Assembly: GCF_934643285.1 (NCBI RefSeq)
Contig: NZ_CAKUBT010000009.1
Coordinates: 1-64,000 of the forward strand
DNA: 64,000 nt
Origin: an uncultured Ellagibacter sp.
GTDB taxonomy: Bacteria; Actinomycetota; Coriobacteriia; Coriobacteriales; Eggerthellaceae
Direction: 5' to 3'
Made by a program: the position numbers and the translations under genes. Shown piece after piece: positions 39,547 to 49,200 of the stretch. Below the pieces are notes generated by a model. The model searched no databases and was not told where the DNA came from. It saw nothing but the letters and a program-made list of their open reading frames with translations. Numbering within the stretch: the stretch's first letter is position 1; every line of letters starts with the position of its first letter.

Positions 39547-40245
39547 ATGGCACATCTTGCACACTACCGTGAGGCGCATCCTCTCGTTTTCGTCATCACC
39601 CACTGGATCAACCTTATCGCGATGATCGTCCTGATCGTCACCGGTTTCTGCATCCATTTCCCGTTCTGGCCCTATTTCGAGAGCCTGGCGCGCGGCATGC
39701 ACGTGTTCTTCGGATTCGTGATTTTCCTGAACTGCGTGTTCCGCATCATCGCCGCGTTCTTCGTGAAGACGGCGCCGACGGGCGGCACGCGCAAGCAGGT
39801 CACCGACTACAAGACCTGGTTGCCGCAGAAGGATAACCGTCATCAGGGCCTTATCTGGATCAAGTACTACCTGTTCCTGAAGAAGGACCATCCGCTGGGA
39901 GCAAAGCTTGGCGTTCCTCAGAAGATTTCCTACCTGTTCATTCCGGTGCTCATCATCGTGATGTTCTACACCGGCATGTGCCTGTGGGTGCCGACGATGA
40001 ACCTGCCGTTCTTCGCTGCCGGCACGAACCTCGTTGGCGGTCTTATGTCGATGCGCATCATCCACTACTTCATGATGTACATCTTCATCATCTTCATGTT
40101 CATCCATGTGTACCTGGCGAACATCGAAGGCATTGCTCCGACCAAGCTCATGTTCCTTTGGAAAGAGCATGGCGGACTGGTGTACGACCCCGATACCCAC
40201 ACCATCGTGGGCGAGGACGACCTCGGCGAGTCCGAGAAGCACTAG
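39547..40245 (+). CDS. hyaC: [NiFe] hydrogenase cytochrome b subunit
   Basis: A membrane subunit of 232 residues with four helices that anchors the hydrogenase and passes electrons to the quinone pool. His residues in THWINLIAM (helix 1), GMHVFFGF (helix 2) and RIIHYFMMYIF plus MFIHVYLAN (helix 4) are probable haem ligands, as in HyaC. It starts one base after hyaB and ends before a terminator, closing the structural part of the operon. Electrons could then feed anaerobic reductases, possibly through menaquinone. Confidence 0.9.
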   Translation: MAHLAHYREAHPLVFVITHWINLIAMIVLIVTGFCIHFPFWPYFESLARGMHVFFGFVIFLNCVFRIIAAFFVKTAPTGGTRKQVTDYKTWLPQKDNRHQGLIWIKYYLFLKKDHPLGAKLGVPQKISYLFIPVLIIVMFYTGMCLWVPTMNLPFFAAGTNLVGGLMSMRIIHYFMMYIFIIFMFIHVYLANIEGIAPTKLMFLWKEHGGLVYDPDTHTIVGEDDLGESEKH

Positions 40246-40260
40246 GCGTTTGCGTCGTGA

Positions 40261-40292
40261 AGGAGCCCGCCGTCAAAAGCGGGCTCCTTTTA
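40261..40292 (+). terminator. Terminator within the hydrogenase operon
   Basis: AGGAGCCCGC (40261-40270) and GCGGGCTCCT (40279-40288) form a perfect 10-bp stem with TTTTAT after it. It separates the structural genes from the maturation genes, so the latter are probably expressed by read-through or from a separate weak promoter. Confidence 0.75.
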
Positions 40293-40409
40293 TCTTCGCA
40301 GCTTGCAGGCGATGCGCGCACTATTTGCAGCGCGCGCATCGAGGCATATGCTGCAACTTGCAATCCCATCGTTTCGAAACCGACGGAGTAGAGAGAGGTG
40401 CGCGTCGTC

Positions 40410-40841
40410 ATGGCACGTGAGCTCACTGATGAGGAAATTGCCCGCGAAGAGAAGTTCCTGAAGGGCGTCCCGCGCGTGAACATCGGCGCGCTGTTTTTGC
40501 CGCCTATCTGGGGGCCGGCGCACGGTATGTGGGCCGCCATCTTGTTTTATCCGATCTGGCTTTTCGCCGATAACACTTTCTACGCGGCTTTTGCGACCCC
40601 AAGCGCGCTCTCCATCGTGTTCGCGGTGATCGTATTCGTGCTTCTGACCGCGGCGACAGTGGCCTTCTCCATCGTGAGCCAGCCGTTTGCGGCCCACCGC
40701 GCGGCAGAACACGGTGTCTCGCGCGAGAAGTATCTCTCTCGCCAGCGCATCTGGGCTGTCGTCTCCGTAATCGTGGGTTGTGTGATGATTGCTACAGCCA
40801 CTTACTACAACCTCGTCATCCGTCCGGGATTGGGGGCTTAA
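40410..40841 (+). CDS. Small membrane protein in the hydrogenase locus
   Basis: A protein of 143 residues that I do not recognise. A charged N-terminus (ELTDEEIAREEKFLKG) is followed by IGALFLPPIWGPAHGMWAA and two or three further helices, the last near 120-138. It may belong to the broad DUF2628-like group, whose IGALFLPPIWG-type segment is similar, but this is uncertain. It lies between the cytochrome subunit and the maturation protease, four bases before the latter, so it probably serves hydrogenase assembly or the membrane environment. GAGAGAGG is 11 bases before ATG 40410. Confidence 0.6.
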   Translation: MARELTDEEIAREEKFLKGVPRVNIGALFLPPIWGPAHGMWAAILFYPIWLFADNTFYAAFATPSALSIVFAVIVFVLLTAATVAFSIVSQPFAAHRAAEHGVSREKYLSRQRIWAVVSVIVGCVMIATATYYNLVIRPGLGA

Positions 40842-40845
40842 GCGC

Positions 40846-41355
40846 ATGGGGGAGAGGAAAGCCGCCGTTTTCTGCGTGGGAAACCGGCTCATGCTCGACG
40901 AGGGTGTGGGGCCTGCCGTATACGATACCGTGCTGCGTGATTATGAGGTTCCTAGTAATGTGCGACTTTTCGATGTCGGCTGCATGAGCCTGGACATGCT
41001 TCCCTACGTGGACAGCTACGACGTGATCATCACGGTCGATGCGGTTGATGGCACAGGCGATGCCCCGGGTACGGTGTACCGCTTCTCGCCCGACGCCATG
41101 GCCAGGCATACAGGCGCGATGGCCTCGCTGCACGATTTGAAGCTCGTCGACCTTTTCGACGCCGCGTCGCTTCTTGGGTACGAGGCCGAAGGCTATTGCC
41201 TGGGGATGCAGGTTGCCAACATGTCTCCTTCTGAGTATGCGATGGATTTGACCGAGCCTGTGCGCTCGGCGCTCCCCCTTTTGGTGGAAACGCTCGTCGC
41301 CGAGTTGCATCGCCGCGGCTTTTACCTGAAAAAGAGGCCGCTTGCTTCCGAATAG
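40846..41355 (+). CDS. hyaD: Hydrogenase maturation protease
   Basis: An endopeptidase of 169 residues of the HyaD/HybD family that removes the C-terminal peptide of the large subunit after nickel insertion. The N-terminal motif CVGNRLMLDEGVGPAVY holds the conserved Glu. An Asp in LFDVGCMSLDM and a His in MASLHDLKLVDL are at the positions of the two other nickel-sensing ligands of HybD. The ribosome site is weak (GGGGGC), consistent with low need. ATG 40846 is chosen; the longer frame overlaps the preceding membrane-protein gene. Pleiotropic hyp genes are not in the window. Confidence 0.88.
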   Translation: MGERKAAVFCVGNRLMLDEGVGPAVYDTVLRDYEVPSNVRLFDVGCMSLDMLPYVDSYDVIITVDAVDGTGDAPGTVYRFSPDAMARHTGAMASLHDLKLVDLFDAASLLGYEAEGYCLGMQVANMSPSEYAMDLTEPVRSALPLLVETLVAELHRRGFYLKKRPLASE

Positions 41356-41387
41356 CGCAGGCTGGATTTGCGTTATTTGAATGCCGC

Positions 41388-41397
41388 ATGATATCAT
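41388..41397. promoter_or_regulatory. Short perfect palindrome ahead of the rhodanese operon
   Basis: ATGATATCAT is a 10-base perfect palindrome, 33 bases after the protease stop and about 180 before the rhodanese start. It could be part of an operator or a -10 region. The rest of the 221-base gap shows no other clear signal. Confidence 0.25.
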
Positions 41398-41576
41398 TTT
41401 CCACGGCCTAACCAACCGAATGCCCATTCTGCAACGGGTATTATCGGGTAAGTTATTCGCGCCTTTCTGCCTTGCGCGCGGTGCCCAGATCAAGGGTGGG
41501 CTTTAGGTCATGGCGATTCTGCGTCGTCTTGAAGGCTGACAATCTCGTACAAATGAATATAAGGAGATGCTTCACC

Positions 41577-42104
41577 ATGATGAAGAAGGTTTTCGCTGTC
41601 GTATGCACTCTCGCCCTCGCGGGCGGCGTCTTCGCTGGTTGCTCTGGCAATTCCGACAACGCCGAGAAGAAGTCAGATTCTGCCGCCACCGAGCAGAAGG
41701 CTGCGGCCACCGACGAGGTCAAGGCTCCCGAGTCCGACGTCGCCATGAAGTACATCACATCGGCGGATGCCGAGGCTAACCTTGATTCCTCCGATTACGT
41801 GTTCATCGACCTGCGCAAGGCCGATGACTACAAGGCGGGCCACATCAAGGGCGCTATCGCGGCTGACATGGACGCTTGCAAGGGCGGCGACTTCCAGAAC
41901 GGCGTCGACACGATGAAGGCGGCCCTTAAGGACGCTACTGGTTCCGAGAACGGCGCGGACAAGAAGCTTGTGCTCATCTGCTACTCCGGTAAGAGCTATG
42001 CCCAGGCCGGCACCAACGTGCTTTCCGTCATCGGCGCGAACATGGACAACGTGTTCACCCTCGAGGGCGGCATGAAGGCTTGGACCGGCGCAACCGAAGC
42101 TTAG
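41577..42104 (+). CDS. Rhodanese-domain lipoprotein
   Basis: A secreted, membrane-tethered sulfurtransferase-like protein of 175 residues. The signal peptide (MMKKVFAVVCTLALAGG) ends in a lipobox VFAGC, so Cys23-24 would be lipidated. A Lys/Glu/Ala-rich linker leads to one rhodanese domain (about 55-170) with DLRKADDYKAGHIKGA and the active loop LICYSGKSYAQAG, whose Cys is intact. AAGGAG lies ten bases before the first ATG. It begins an apparent operon of five genes; it may handle persulfide, thiosulfate or selenium at the cell surface. Confidence 0.88.
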   Translation: MMKKVFAVVCTLALAGGVFAGCSGNSDNAEKKSDSAATEQKAAATDEVKAPESDVAMKYITSADAEANLDSSDYVFIDLRKADDYKAGHIKGAIAADMDACKGGDFQNGVDTMKAALKDATGSENGADKKLVLICYSGKSYAQAGTNVLSVIGANMDNVFTLEGGMKAWTGATEA

Positions 42105-42123
42105 TTTCCCCAGGTAGGAATTT

Positions 42124-42921
42124 ATGGCTTCCAAGCGCAACGCTTGGGTATCGCGAATCGCCATCGCGGTCGTCGTCGTGGCGGCCGCTGTGGCGTATTT
42201 CGCTGTTCCGAGCGTGAACTCATTCGTGAACGATCTGTGTCGCCGTTTCTCGACCGGTGACTTCGCGGAGATGCGCGATTTCATGGCGTCGTATGGCGTA
42301 TGGGCTGCCGTGGTGTCGTTTGCCCTGATGATCTTTCAGTCGGTTGCGGCGCCCCTGCCTGCTTTCATCCTGACGTTCGCGAACGCGAATCTGTTCGGCT
42401 GGTGGCATGGCGCGATTCTGTCGTGGACGAGCGCCATGGCGGGCGCGGCGGTCTGCTTTTGGATTGCTCGGTCGCTTGGGCGCGAAGCGGTCGAGAAGCT
42501 GTGTTCGAAAACGGGACTTGCGACCATCGAGCGGTTTTTCGAGCGGCATGGAGACCAAAGCGTGCTCATCGCGCGTCTGCTCCCGTTTGTCTCGTTCGAC
42601 TTCGTGAGCTACTTCGCAGGCTTGACCTCGATGCCTTTCAAGGGCTTTATGATTGCGACGGGCATCGGGCAGCTTCCGGCGACGATTGTGTATTCCTATG
42701 TGGGCGGTATGCTCACTGGTGGTGCAAAGATGCTGGTCACGGCTCTGCTCATTCTTTTTGCGCTCGCGGCGCTCGCTGTTTTGGCACGGCAGCTTTACCG
42801 CGAGCATGTATCGCGCGGCAAGAAGGGGACAGACGCGGCGACGGGCGTTTCGCAGGGCGCAGGCGTGCTCGATGTGCCGTGCGCAGACGACGCGAAGGAT
42901 GCTCGGGAGGGCAAATGCTGA
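42124..42921 (+). CDS. VTT (TVP38/DedA-like) membrane protein 1
   Basis: An inner-membrane protein of 265 residues with the VTT/SNARE-associated domain. After an N-terminal helix the core shows PLPAFILTFANANLFG, a WTSAMAGAAVCFWIARSLGRE re-entrant motif, RLLPFVSFDFVSYFAG and GQLPATIVYSYVGG, which are family signatures. The last 50 residues are a charged tail. Proteins of this family are linked to lipid scrambling and to selenite or arsenic-related loci. It overlaps the next VTT gene by seven bases. Confidence 0.85.
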   Translation: MASKRNAWVSRIAIAVVVVAAAVAYFAVPSVNSFVNDLCRRFSTGDFAEMRDFMASYGVWAAVVSFALMIFQSVAAPLPAFILTFANANLFGWWHGAILSWTSAMAGAAVCFWIARSLGREAVEKLCSKTGLATIERFFERHGDQSVLIARLLPFVSFDFVSYFAGLTSMPFKGFMIATGIGQLPATIVYSYVGGMLTGGAKMLVTALLILFALAALAVLARQLYREHVSRGKKGTDAATGVSQGAGVLDVPCADDAKDAREGKC

Positions 42922-43670
42922 GCATCGACGCGTCTCAAGGGAGCCCGCAAGGTTCGCCATCGTCCTTTCCGAAATGGGTCAAACCGGCGGTTTTCGCCTG
43001 TTTGGCCCTTCTTGTCATGGTCGCAAGCGTCCTTTTCGGCGGGGAAGCGGGCCTTGCTGCGTTCGGGCCGTGGGCGAATCTGGAAAAGCTCGTGCAGGAG
43101 AACCTTGCGCTCTCCCTTGCAGTGTACTTTCTGTGCACGGTGGTGGGCTGCACGGTGCTCGTGCTGCCGGGCATGGTGTTCGCGTTGGCGGCGGGGGCGC
43201 TCTTCGGTCCCGTTTTAGGGACGATCGCGTGTGCCACGGCGGCGACAGTGGGCGCGGTGCTGTCGTTTCTCGTCGGCAGATTCTTCCTGCGCGATGCGGT
43301 GCGGCCGCGCGCCCTTCGCAACGCCCATCTCAGGCGATGGCTTTTCGGGGAGACGGGCGTGAACGCCGTGGTCCTGCTCGCGATCACGCGGCTTGTGCCC
43401 CTGTTTCCGTACAATCTGCAAAACTTCGCATATGGGGTAACCGATATGAAGGTTGCGACATATGCGGCGTTTTCTTTCCTGTTCATGATTCCCGGTACCG
43501 CGATGTACGTGCTCGCCGGCGCCGGCGTGTCGCAGGGCGCTTCGGGCTTGTCTTATTGTGCGCTCGCCTTAGGCGTCGGCGCGGTGGTGGTTGGAGTGGC
43601 TGTGGTGTTGAAGAGGCGCTTCGGCCTGGAAGATGCGGTTTCGAGTAACGATGGGGAAGGGGGAGAGTAG
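42915..43670 (+). CDS. VTT (TVP38/DedA-like) membrane protein 2
   Basis: A second VTT-domain membrane protein, 251 residues. The core has VLPGMVFALAAGALFGPVLG, VLSFLVGRFFLRD, TRLVPLFPYNLQNFAYG and a final PGTAMYVLAGAG segment, closer to the TVP38/TMEM64 subgroup than its neighbour. GGGAGGG precedes ATG 42915, inside the end of the first VTT gene, so the two are coupled and may form a hetero-complex. The long upstream open frame is a shadow of the first gene and was discarded. Confidence 0.85.
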   Translation: MLSIDASQGSPQGSPSSFPKWVKPAVFACLALLVMVASVLFGGEAGLAAFGPWANLEKLVQENLALSLAVYFLCTVVGCTVLVLPGMVFALAAGALFGPVLGTIACATAATVGAVLSFLVGRFFLRDAVRPRALRNAHLRRWLFGETGVNAVVLLAITRLVPLFPYNLQNFAYGVTDMKVATYAAFSFLFMIPGTAMYVLAGAGVSQGASGLSYCALALGVGAVVVGVAVVLKRRFGLEDAVSSNDGEGGE

Positions 43671-43673
43671 ACG

Positions 43674-44495
43674 ATGGGTTTGTCTTCCCTTTCTTCGAGG
43701 TTGACCGTTTTCGAGAAGACGAACTACGTTTTCAAGAACTGGCGCCATGCAAGCGCGGGGAGCGTCGTTTTCCCTGGCTGCGGCTTCCCCTCGTTTTTCC
43801 CGAAGACGCTTGCAGCCCTTAAGGACGCGCTGCGCCCCGTTTCCGGTGTGAGCTTCGCCCTTGATTGCTGCGGCCTGCCGCTTGAGGGGTTGAAGGGCCC
43901 CGAGGCGTATCGTGCGGAGCTTTCGCGCGTCGAGGAGCGCCTGGTGCGTGTTGGTGCGCGCGAGGTGGTGCCGCTCTGCCCGAATTGCGGCTCGGCGTTC
44001 GCGGAGGCGCTCGGTCGGTCAGTTTCTCAGGTTACAATTTATGCCTTCCTGCGCGAGCTTACCGAGCGCGGGCTCATCGACTGCGCGCGCGTTGCGACTC
44101 CCGGTGCGGTGTTCGTCCCCTGCCCTGACCGTGCGCATCGGGAATGGCTCGATGATCTGGCATATTTCCTCGAGCCTTCGGTATTCGTGTCGGAATGCTC
44201 GGCTTGCTGCGGAGCCGCCTTCGAACTTTCCCAGCCTGAAGCCTCGTTTGTCGCTGCAAAGCGCGTGCTAGAGTCGGTTGCTCGCGAGTGCGCCCGTGCG
44301 GGCATGGAAGAACCCGTGCTGTACGTGTATTGCGCCTCGTGTGCGGGCAAACTCGAGCGGGCGCGGCGCCAATGCTTGGGCAGCCTTGCCGGCAGCGTGC
44401 GGGTGGTCCACGCTTTGTCGGCCCTGATGGAGGTCAATGAAACACCGGCGGTTTCGGCGACGGTGCTCAACCGGGCGAAGGCGGCGATCCGATGA
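43674..44495 (+). CDS. CCG-domain Fe-S protein (HdrB/GlpC-like)
   Basis: A protein of 273 residues with two cysteine-rich CCG-type modules. The first has FPGCGFPSFFPKT, then DCCGLPLEG and PLCPNCGSAF. The second has VPCPDR, SECSACCGAAFEL and YVYCASCAGKLER. This pattern resembles the heterodisulfide-reductase B and GlpC/LutA families, where it binds unusual Fe-S clusters for disulfide or electron transfer. No ferredoxin domain or membrane helix is fused. It starts three bases after the second VTT gene and overlaps the glycosyltransferase by four bases. Confidence 0.78.
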   Translation: MGLSSLSSRLTVFEKTNYVFKNWRHASAGSVVFPGCGFPSFFPKTLAALKDALRPVSGVSFALDCCGLPLEGLKGPEAYRAELSRVEERLVRVGAREVVPLCPNCGSAFAEALGRSVSQVTIYAFLRELTERGLIDCARVATPGAVFVPCPDRAHREWLDDLAYFLEPSVFVSECSACCGAAFELSQPEASFVAAKRVLESVARECARAGMEEPVLYVYCASCAGKLERARRQCLGSLAGSVRVVHALSALMEVNETPAVSATVLNRAKAAIR

Positions 44496-45223
44496 GCGCG
44501 CGGGTGGCAGTCGAGAGTAGTCAATGTCCGAAGAGCATTTCGGTCATCGTGCCCGTTTTCAACGAGGTGTCCACCATCGATGCGCTGCAGGACCAATTCG
44601 ATCGCATTGATTTCGCGGGAAGTCGCTGCGAGGTGATCTTCGTCGACGGCGGCAGCACCGACGGTACGCGAGACCGCGTGCGTGCTCCTTATCGCCTCAT
44701 CGACCAGGAGGGACGCGGGCGCGGTGGCGCGCTCAACACGGGGGCGCGAGCGGCAGCGGGCGAGGTGCTCTTCTTCCTCCATTGCGACAGCATGCTTCCC
44801 GAGGGGGCCTTCCGCGAAATCGGCGAGGTTTTATCGCGTACGCGCGTCGGGACGTTCGGCATCCGCTTCAACAAGCTGACCCCGGTGCTCATGCTGTGCC
44901 AGGTGATGTCCAACCTGCGGGTGAGGGTCCGCCATATCTCCTACGGCGACCAGGGCCTTTTCATCGAGAGGAACCTGTTTTTCAAGGCGGGGATGTTTCC
45001 CGACGTGCCGCTTATGGAGGACTTCCAATTCGCTTTGAACCTAAAGCGCCTCGGCGAGCCCATCGGCATGACAAAGCATCGTATCCGCACGTCGGCTCGG
45101 CGTTTTCCCAATGGGGAGGTCAATCGCCTCCGGGTGTGGGCAAACATGGCGCGCCTGCGCTCGCGCTATGTGAAGGGGGCGTCGCCTGAGGAGCTTGCCC
45201 TCGTGTACGGCAACGTTCGGTAG
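44492..45223 (+). CDS. Glycosyltransferase family 2 (TIGR04283-like)
   Basis: A GT-A fold glycosyltransferase of 243 residues. ISVIVPVFNE begins the nucleotide-sugar domain, FVDGGSTDGT carries the first Asp, GGALNTGARAA is the lysine/asparagine loop, and the DxD equivalent is LHCDSM. The pattern GRGGALNTGA...LFFLHCDSMLP matches the group called rSAM/selenodomain-associated transferase 2 (TIGR04283). No radical-SAM partner is in the window. It overlaps the CCG gene by ATGA, so it is the last gene of the rhodanese operon. Confidence 0.8.
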   Translation: MSARVAVESSQCPKSISVIVPVFNEVSTIDALQDQFDRIDFAGSRCEVIFVDGGSTDGTRDRVRAPYRLIDQEGRGRGGALNTGARAAAGEVLFFLHCDSMLPEGAFREIGEVLSRTRVGTFGIRFNKLTPVLMLCQVMSNLRVRVRHISYGDQGLFIERNLFFKAGMFPDVPLMEDFQFALNLKRLGEPIGMTKHRIRTSARRFPNGEVNRLRVWANMARLRSRYVKGASPEELALVYGNVR

Positions 45224-45266
45224 GGTGCTTGCGGGAGAGCCTTCGCTCGCGGGGCGGCTCCAATCG

Positions 45267-45929
45267 CTATTTCTTCCCGCAGCTCGGGCAGACGTCGGCA
45301 AGAAAACACTCCTCGCACTTGGGCCGCCGCGCGATGCACGTTTCGCGCCCGAAGAGCACCCATTGATGGTTGATCGGCCCCCAAAAGTCGCGTGGGTAGA
45401 GCTTGAGCAAGGCGGTTTCCGTTTTTGCGGGCGTGTCGGCCGAGGGGCCGACGAGCTTCAGCTTGTGCGCGATTCGAAAGACGTGCGTGTCGACAGCGAT
45501 GCCTTCGACGATCCCGAATGCCTCGTTGAGCACTACGTTTGCGGTTTTCCTTCCCACGCCGGGGAGCTTTTGCAGTTCGTCGATATCCCGCGGGACCTCC
45601 CCACCGTACTCTGAGACCACCAGTTGCGCGCACTTCACGCAATTCGCGGCCTTCGTGCGATAGAAGCCGATGGCGCGGATGATCTCTTCGACGTCGGTGA
45701 CGTTGGCCGACGCGAGGTCGGCGGGGGTGGGGTAGCGCTTCCAGAGTGCGGGCGTCACCTTGTTCACGCCTTTGTCGGTCGTTTGCGCGGAAAGCAACAC
45801 GGCGATGACCAGTCGAAACGGGTCGCAATCGTAATGTAGAGCGCATTCCGCCTTGGGGTAGTGCTCATTCATTCGGCGGGCGATTTCGATGGCTCGCTCG
45901 CGTTTCGCGGCGACGGTCTCACGGGGCAT
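45267..45929 (-). CDS. nth: Endonuclease III
   Basis: A DNA glycosylase/AP-lyase of 220 residues that removes oxidised pyrimidines. It keeps the HhH motif LPGVGRKTAN with the catalytic Lys, VDTHVFR with the catalytic Asp, and the C-terminal 4Fe-4S motif C-x6-C-x2-C-x5-C (CIARRPKCEECFLADVC). Length is standard. GAAAGGA lies six bases before the ATG, and a TATACT -10 (minus strand, 45955-45960) precedes it. It is convergent with the glycosyltransferase gene and divergent from mfd. Confidence 0.95.
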   Translation of the reverse strand: MPRETVAAKRERAIEIARRMNEHYPKAECALHYDCDPFRLVIAVLLSAQTTDKGVNKVTPALWKRYPTPADLASANVTDVEEIIRAIGFYRTKAANCVKCAQLVVSEYGGEVPRDIDELQKLPGVGRKTANVVLNEAFGIVEGIAVDTHVFRIAHKLKLVGPSADTPAKTETALLKLYPRDFWGPINHQWVLFGRETCIARRPKCEECFLADVCPSCGKK

Positions 45930-46238
45930 GGCTCATCCTTTCCTCTCCGCTGAAAGTATAGCGGCTTCTTCGGGGTTCGAGGGAATGAGTGCACGCTTGA
46001 ACCCGAATTCTGGCACGAAGCGTGTACTTTTTTGAATCATCGTGATGGTTTGGGAGATGCGGGCATGGGCGGTTGGGGTGCGAAGGCTCGCTGTGATACA
46101 CTTGCGCTTGGAAATTCCCTGTTGGGAACAATATCAAAACTGAAGCCGTATTCGCGTTTCCCCTCATAAAGGTGCGCGATGCGGCTCTTTGTGCTGTCTG
46201 CGGGCTGTTTCGCCTTGCAGACGCTTGGAAGGACGCGC
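45930..46238. other. Divergent promoter region, nth / mfd
   Basis: On the minus strand TATACT (45955-45960) probably serves nth. On the plus strand TGA plus TACACT (46097-46102) is an extended -10 for mfd. A TTCCC-TGTT-GGGAA hairpin (46115-46128) sits in the leader. The mfd frame is open back to an ATG at 46179, which also has a fair ribosome site (AAAGGTG). Confidence 0.5.
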
Positions 46239-49200
46239 ATGCTCATCGATTCGCTGACGTTCGTGCTCGAGAAGTCGGGCGCGCTGGATGACTTTTGGGG
46301 AAAGCTCGACGCGGGAACCGATGCGACGCTCGGTGTCGCGTCATCTGCGCGTCCCTTCCTCGCGAGCGCTCAGTTCTCGCGCTCGCCGCGCCCGACGCTC
46401 GTCGTCGTCGCAGGTGAGGATGCCGCTATTGCCTTCGCTCGCAATATGGCAGCTTATTTGGGGGAAGACCGCGTGCTGCTGTTCCCCGAGCGTGCCGATA
46501 CCCCCTTCTCCCCGAAGACGCCCGATGCTCGCAAGGTCGCCCGCCGTATGGAGGCCGCCTTCTCGCTCGCATGCGGCAGGCCGCGCGTCGTCGTGGCAAG
46601 CGCCCGCGCGCTCATCAGGATGATGCCGCCGAAAGAAAGCCTGGTGGCGGCACCCCTCGTGTTCGAGGCGGGGATCGAGCTTGCCGATACGGCGCGGGAA
46701 GGCGAGGCGGCGCTTCCGAGTGCTGTGCGCGAGCGCTGCTGCGTCGAGTCTTTCGAGGACGTGGCCCGCTCACTTGAGGATCGCGGCTACGTGAACACCG
46801 GCGAGCTCGACGGGCCGGGCACCTTCGCCGTGCATGGAGGCACTATCGACGTGTTTCCGGGCAACCTCACCTATCCCGTGCGCATCGATTTCTTCGGAGA
46901 CGAAGTGGACGAGATCAGGCGCATCGTCCCCTCGACGGGGCAGACCATCTCTCCGCTCTCGCGCGTCGAGATATACCCTGTGCGAGAGTACTCCTGTTCA
47001 GCGGAGACGATCGCCCGCGCACGCAGGAAGATCGCGGCACCCGCGAAATCGAACGCGGTTTTGCGCGACATGCTCGAGAAGCTCGATGGCGGGCTTCGCT
47101 TCGAGGGCGCCGATGCGCTGCTCCCGTATCTTTACGACAAGTCGGTGACGCTCGGCGCATGGGCGGGCCCCGATACGATGACGTGCCTTATCGAGCCGCG
47201 CTCGCTTTTCGACGACGCCACGCATGCGTATGAGGAAATAGAGGCGCGCGCGAAGGGGACGAAGATTCCCGTGGTGGGGCTCTATGCTGGGCCGACCGCG
47301 CTCGACTTCGGCGGGGGCGTCCGCGCGACGTACGTGTCGATTATGCGCGTCGGCGGCACGATCGACGTCGAGCTTCCCGTGAAGCGCGTCGAGGTTGCCG
47401 GGCATCCCGACAAGCTGTTCGGTCGGCTGGTGAACCTCGTCGAGGGGGGCAACACGGTGGCCCTTTGCGCGCCGGAGCCACGCGCGCGCCACGACATCGA
47501 GCTTGCGCTCGTCGACAACGGCATCGCCTTTCAGGAGGCGCTCGACGCGAACTTCTCAGAGTTGGACGGCCTTTCGGGCGATGGATCGGCGAAGCGTCGT
47601 CTTCGCAGGTCGGTCGTTAACGTTGTCGACATCGACGTCCCCTTGGGAATGATATTCCCGAAGGCGAAGCTCGCCATCGTGGCGCTCTCCGACACCCAGG
47701 GCACCCAGACGACGGCCCGCGCGCGCAGGCGGACCGACATCACGGAGGTGACCTTCCCCTATAAGCCGGGCGACTACGTCGTCCACGCTGCTCACGGCGT
47801 CGCTTTCTTCGAAGACCTCGTGTGGCGCGAGATTGATGGCATGGCGCGCGACTACCTGCTTTTGAAGTATGCGGAAGGCGATAAGCTGTTCGTGCCGGTC
47901 GAGCAGCTTGACCGCGTGACGCGCTACGTGGGTCCCGAAGGGGCAAGCCCGCGCCTCACCAGGCTGAATACATCGGATTGGTCGCGCGCGACGGCGAAGG
48001 CGCGCAAGGCGACCAAAAAGCTCGCATTCGATCTGGTCGACGTGTACGCGCGCCGTGCGGCGACGCAGGGCTTCAGCTTTGGCCCGGACACCGCAGCGCA
48101 GCGCGAGATGGAGGAGTCGTTCCCCTACGAGGAGACGCCCGACCAGCTCGCGGCAATCGCCGATGTGAAGGCGGACATGCAAAGCTCGCGCCCGATGGAC
48201 CGCCTCATCTGCGGCGACGTTGGTTTCGGGAAGACGGAGGTCGCCTTGCGTGCGGCCTTCAAAGCGACACAGGATGGCAAGCAGGTCATGGTCCTCTGCC
48301 CGACGACCATTCTTGCGCAACAGCATTTCGCGAACTTCCACGACCGCTTCGCGCCCTTCGGCGTGACGGTCGAGGTGCTCTCGCGCTTTCGCACGCCGGC
48401 TGAGCAATCGCGGGCGCTGGCGGGGTTCGCCGACGGCAGCGTGTCGGTGCTCGTCGGCACGCATCGACTTCTCTCGCGCGATGTGAACCCCTATGACCTG
48501 GGGCTGGTGATCATCGACGAGGAGCAGCGCTTCGGCGTGGGCCACAAGGAGCAGATGAAGAACCTGCGCGAGTCGATCGATGTCCTGACGCTGTCGGCGA
48601 CGCCGATTCCGCGCACCATGCAGATGTCCCTGTCGGGCGTGCGCGATATGAGCCTGATCTTGACGCCGCCGGGCGATCGCAGGCCGGTTGAGGTCCATGT
48701 GGGGGAGTGGGACCCCGACATCGTTTCCGGCGCGATCAGGCGCGAGCTTGCGCGCGGCGGCCAGGTGTACTACGTGAGCAATCGCGTCCACTCGATCGAG
48801 GATGCTGTGGCGCGCGTGCAGGCGGCGGCGGGCGAGGCGCGCGTCGGAATCGCACACGGGCAGATGTCGCGCGAAGAGCTCGAGCGTGTGATGGAGGACT
48901 TCAGCGCAGGCGAGCTCGACGTGCTCGTGGCGACGACCATCATAGAGAGCGGTATCGACAATCCGCATACGAACACGCTTGTTATCGAGGACGCCCAACG
49001 TCTCGGCTTGGCTCAGATGTACCAGCTGAAAGGGCGTGTCGGGCGCTCGTCGGTGCAGGCGTACGCGTACTTCATGTTCCCCGACAACGTGAGCCTGACC
49101 GAGGAGGCTGAGGCGCGCCTGACTGCGCTCGACGAGCACACCGAGCTCGGTAGCGGCATGCGCATCGCCATGCGCGACCTGGAGATACGCGGCGCGGGAA

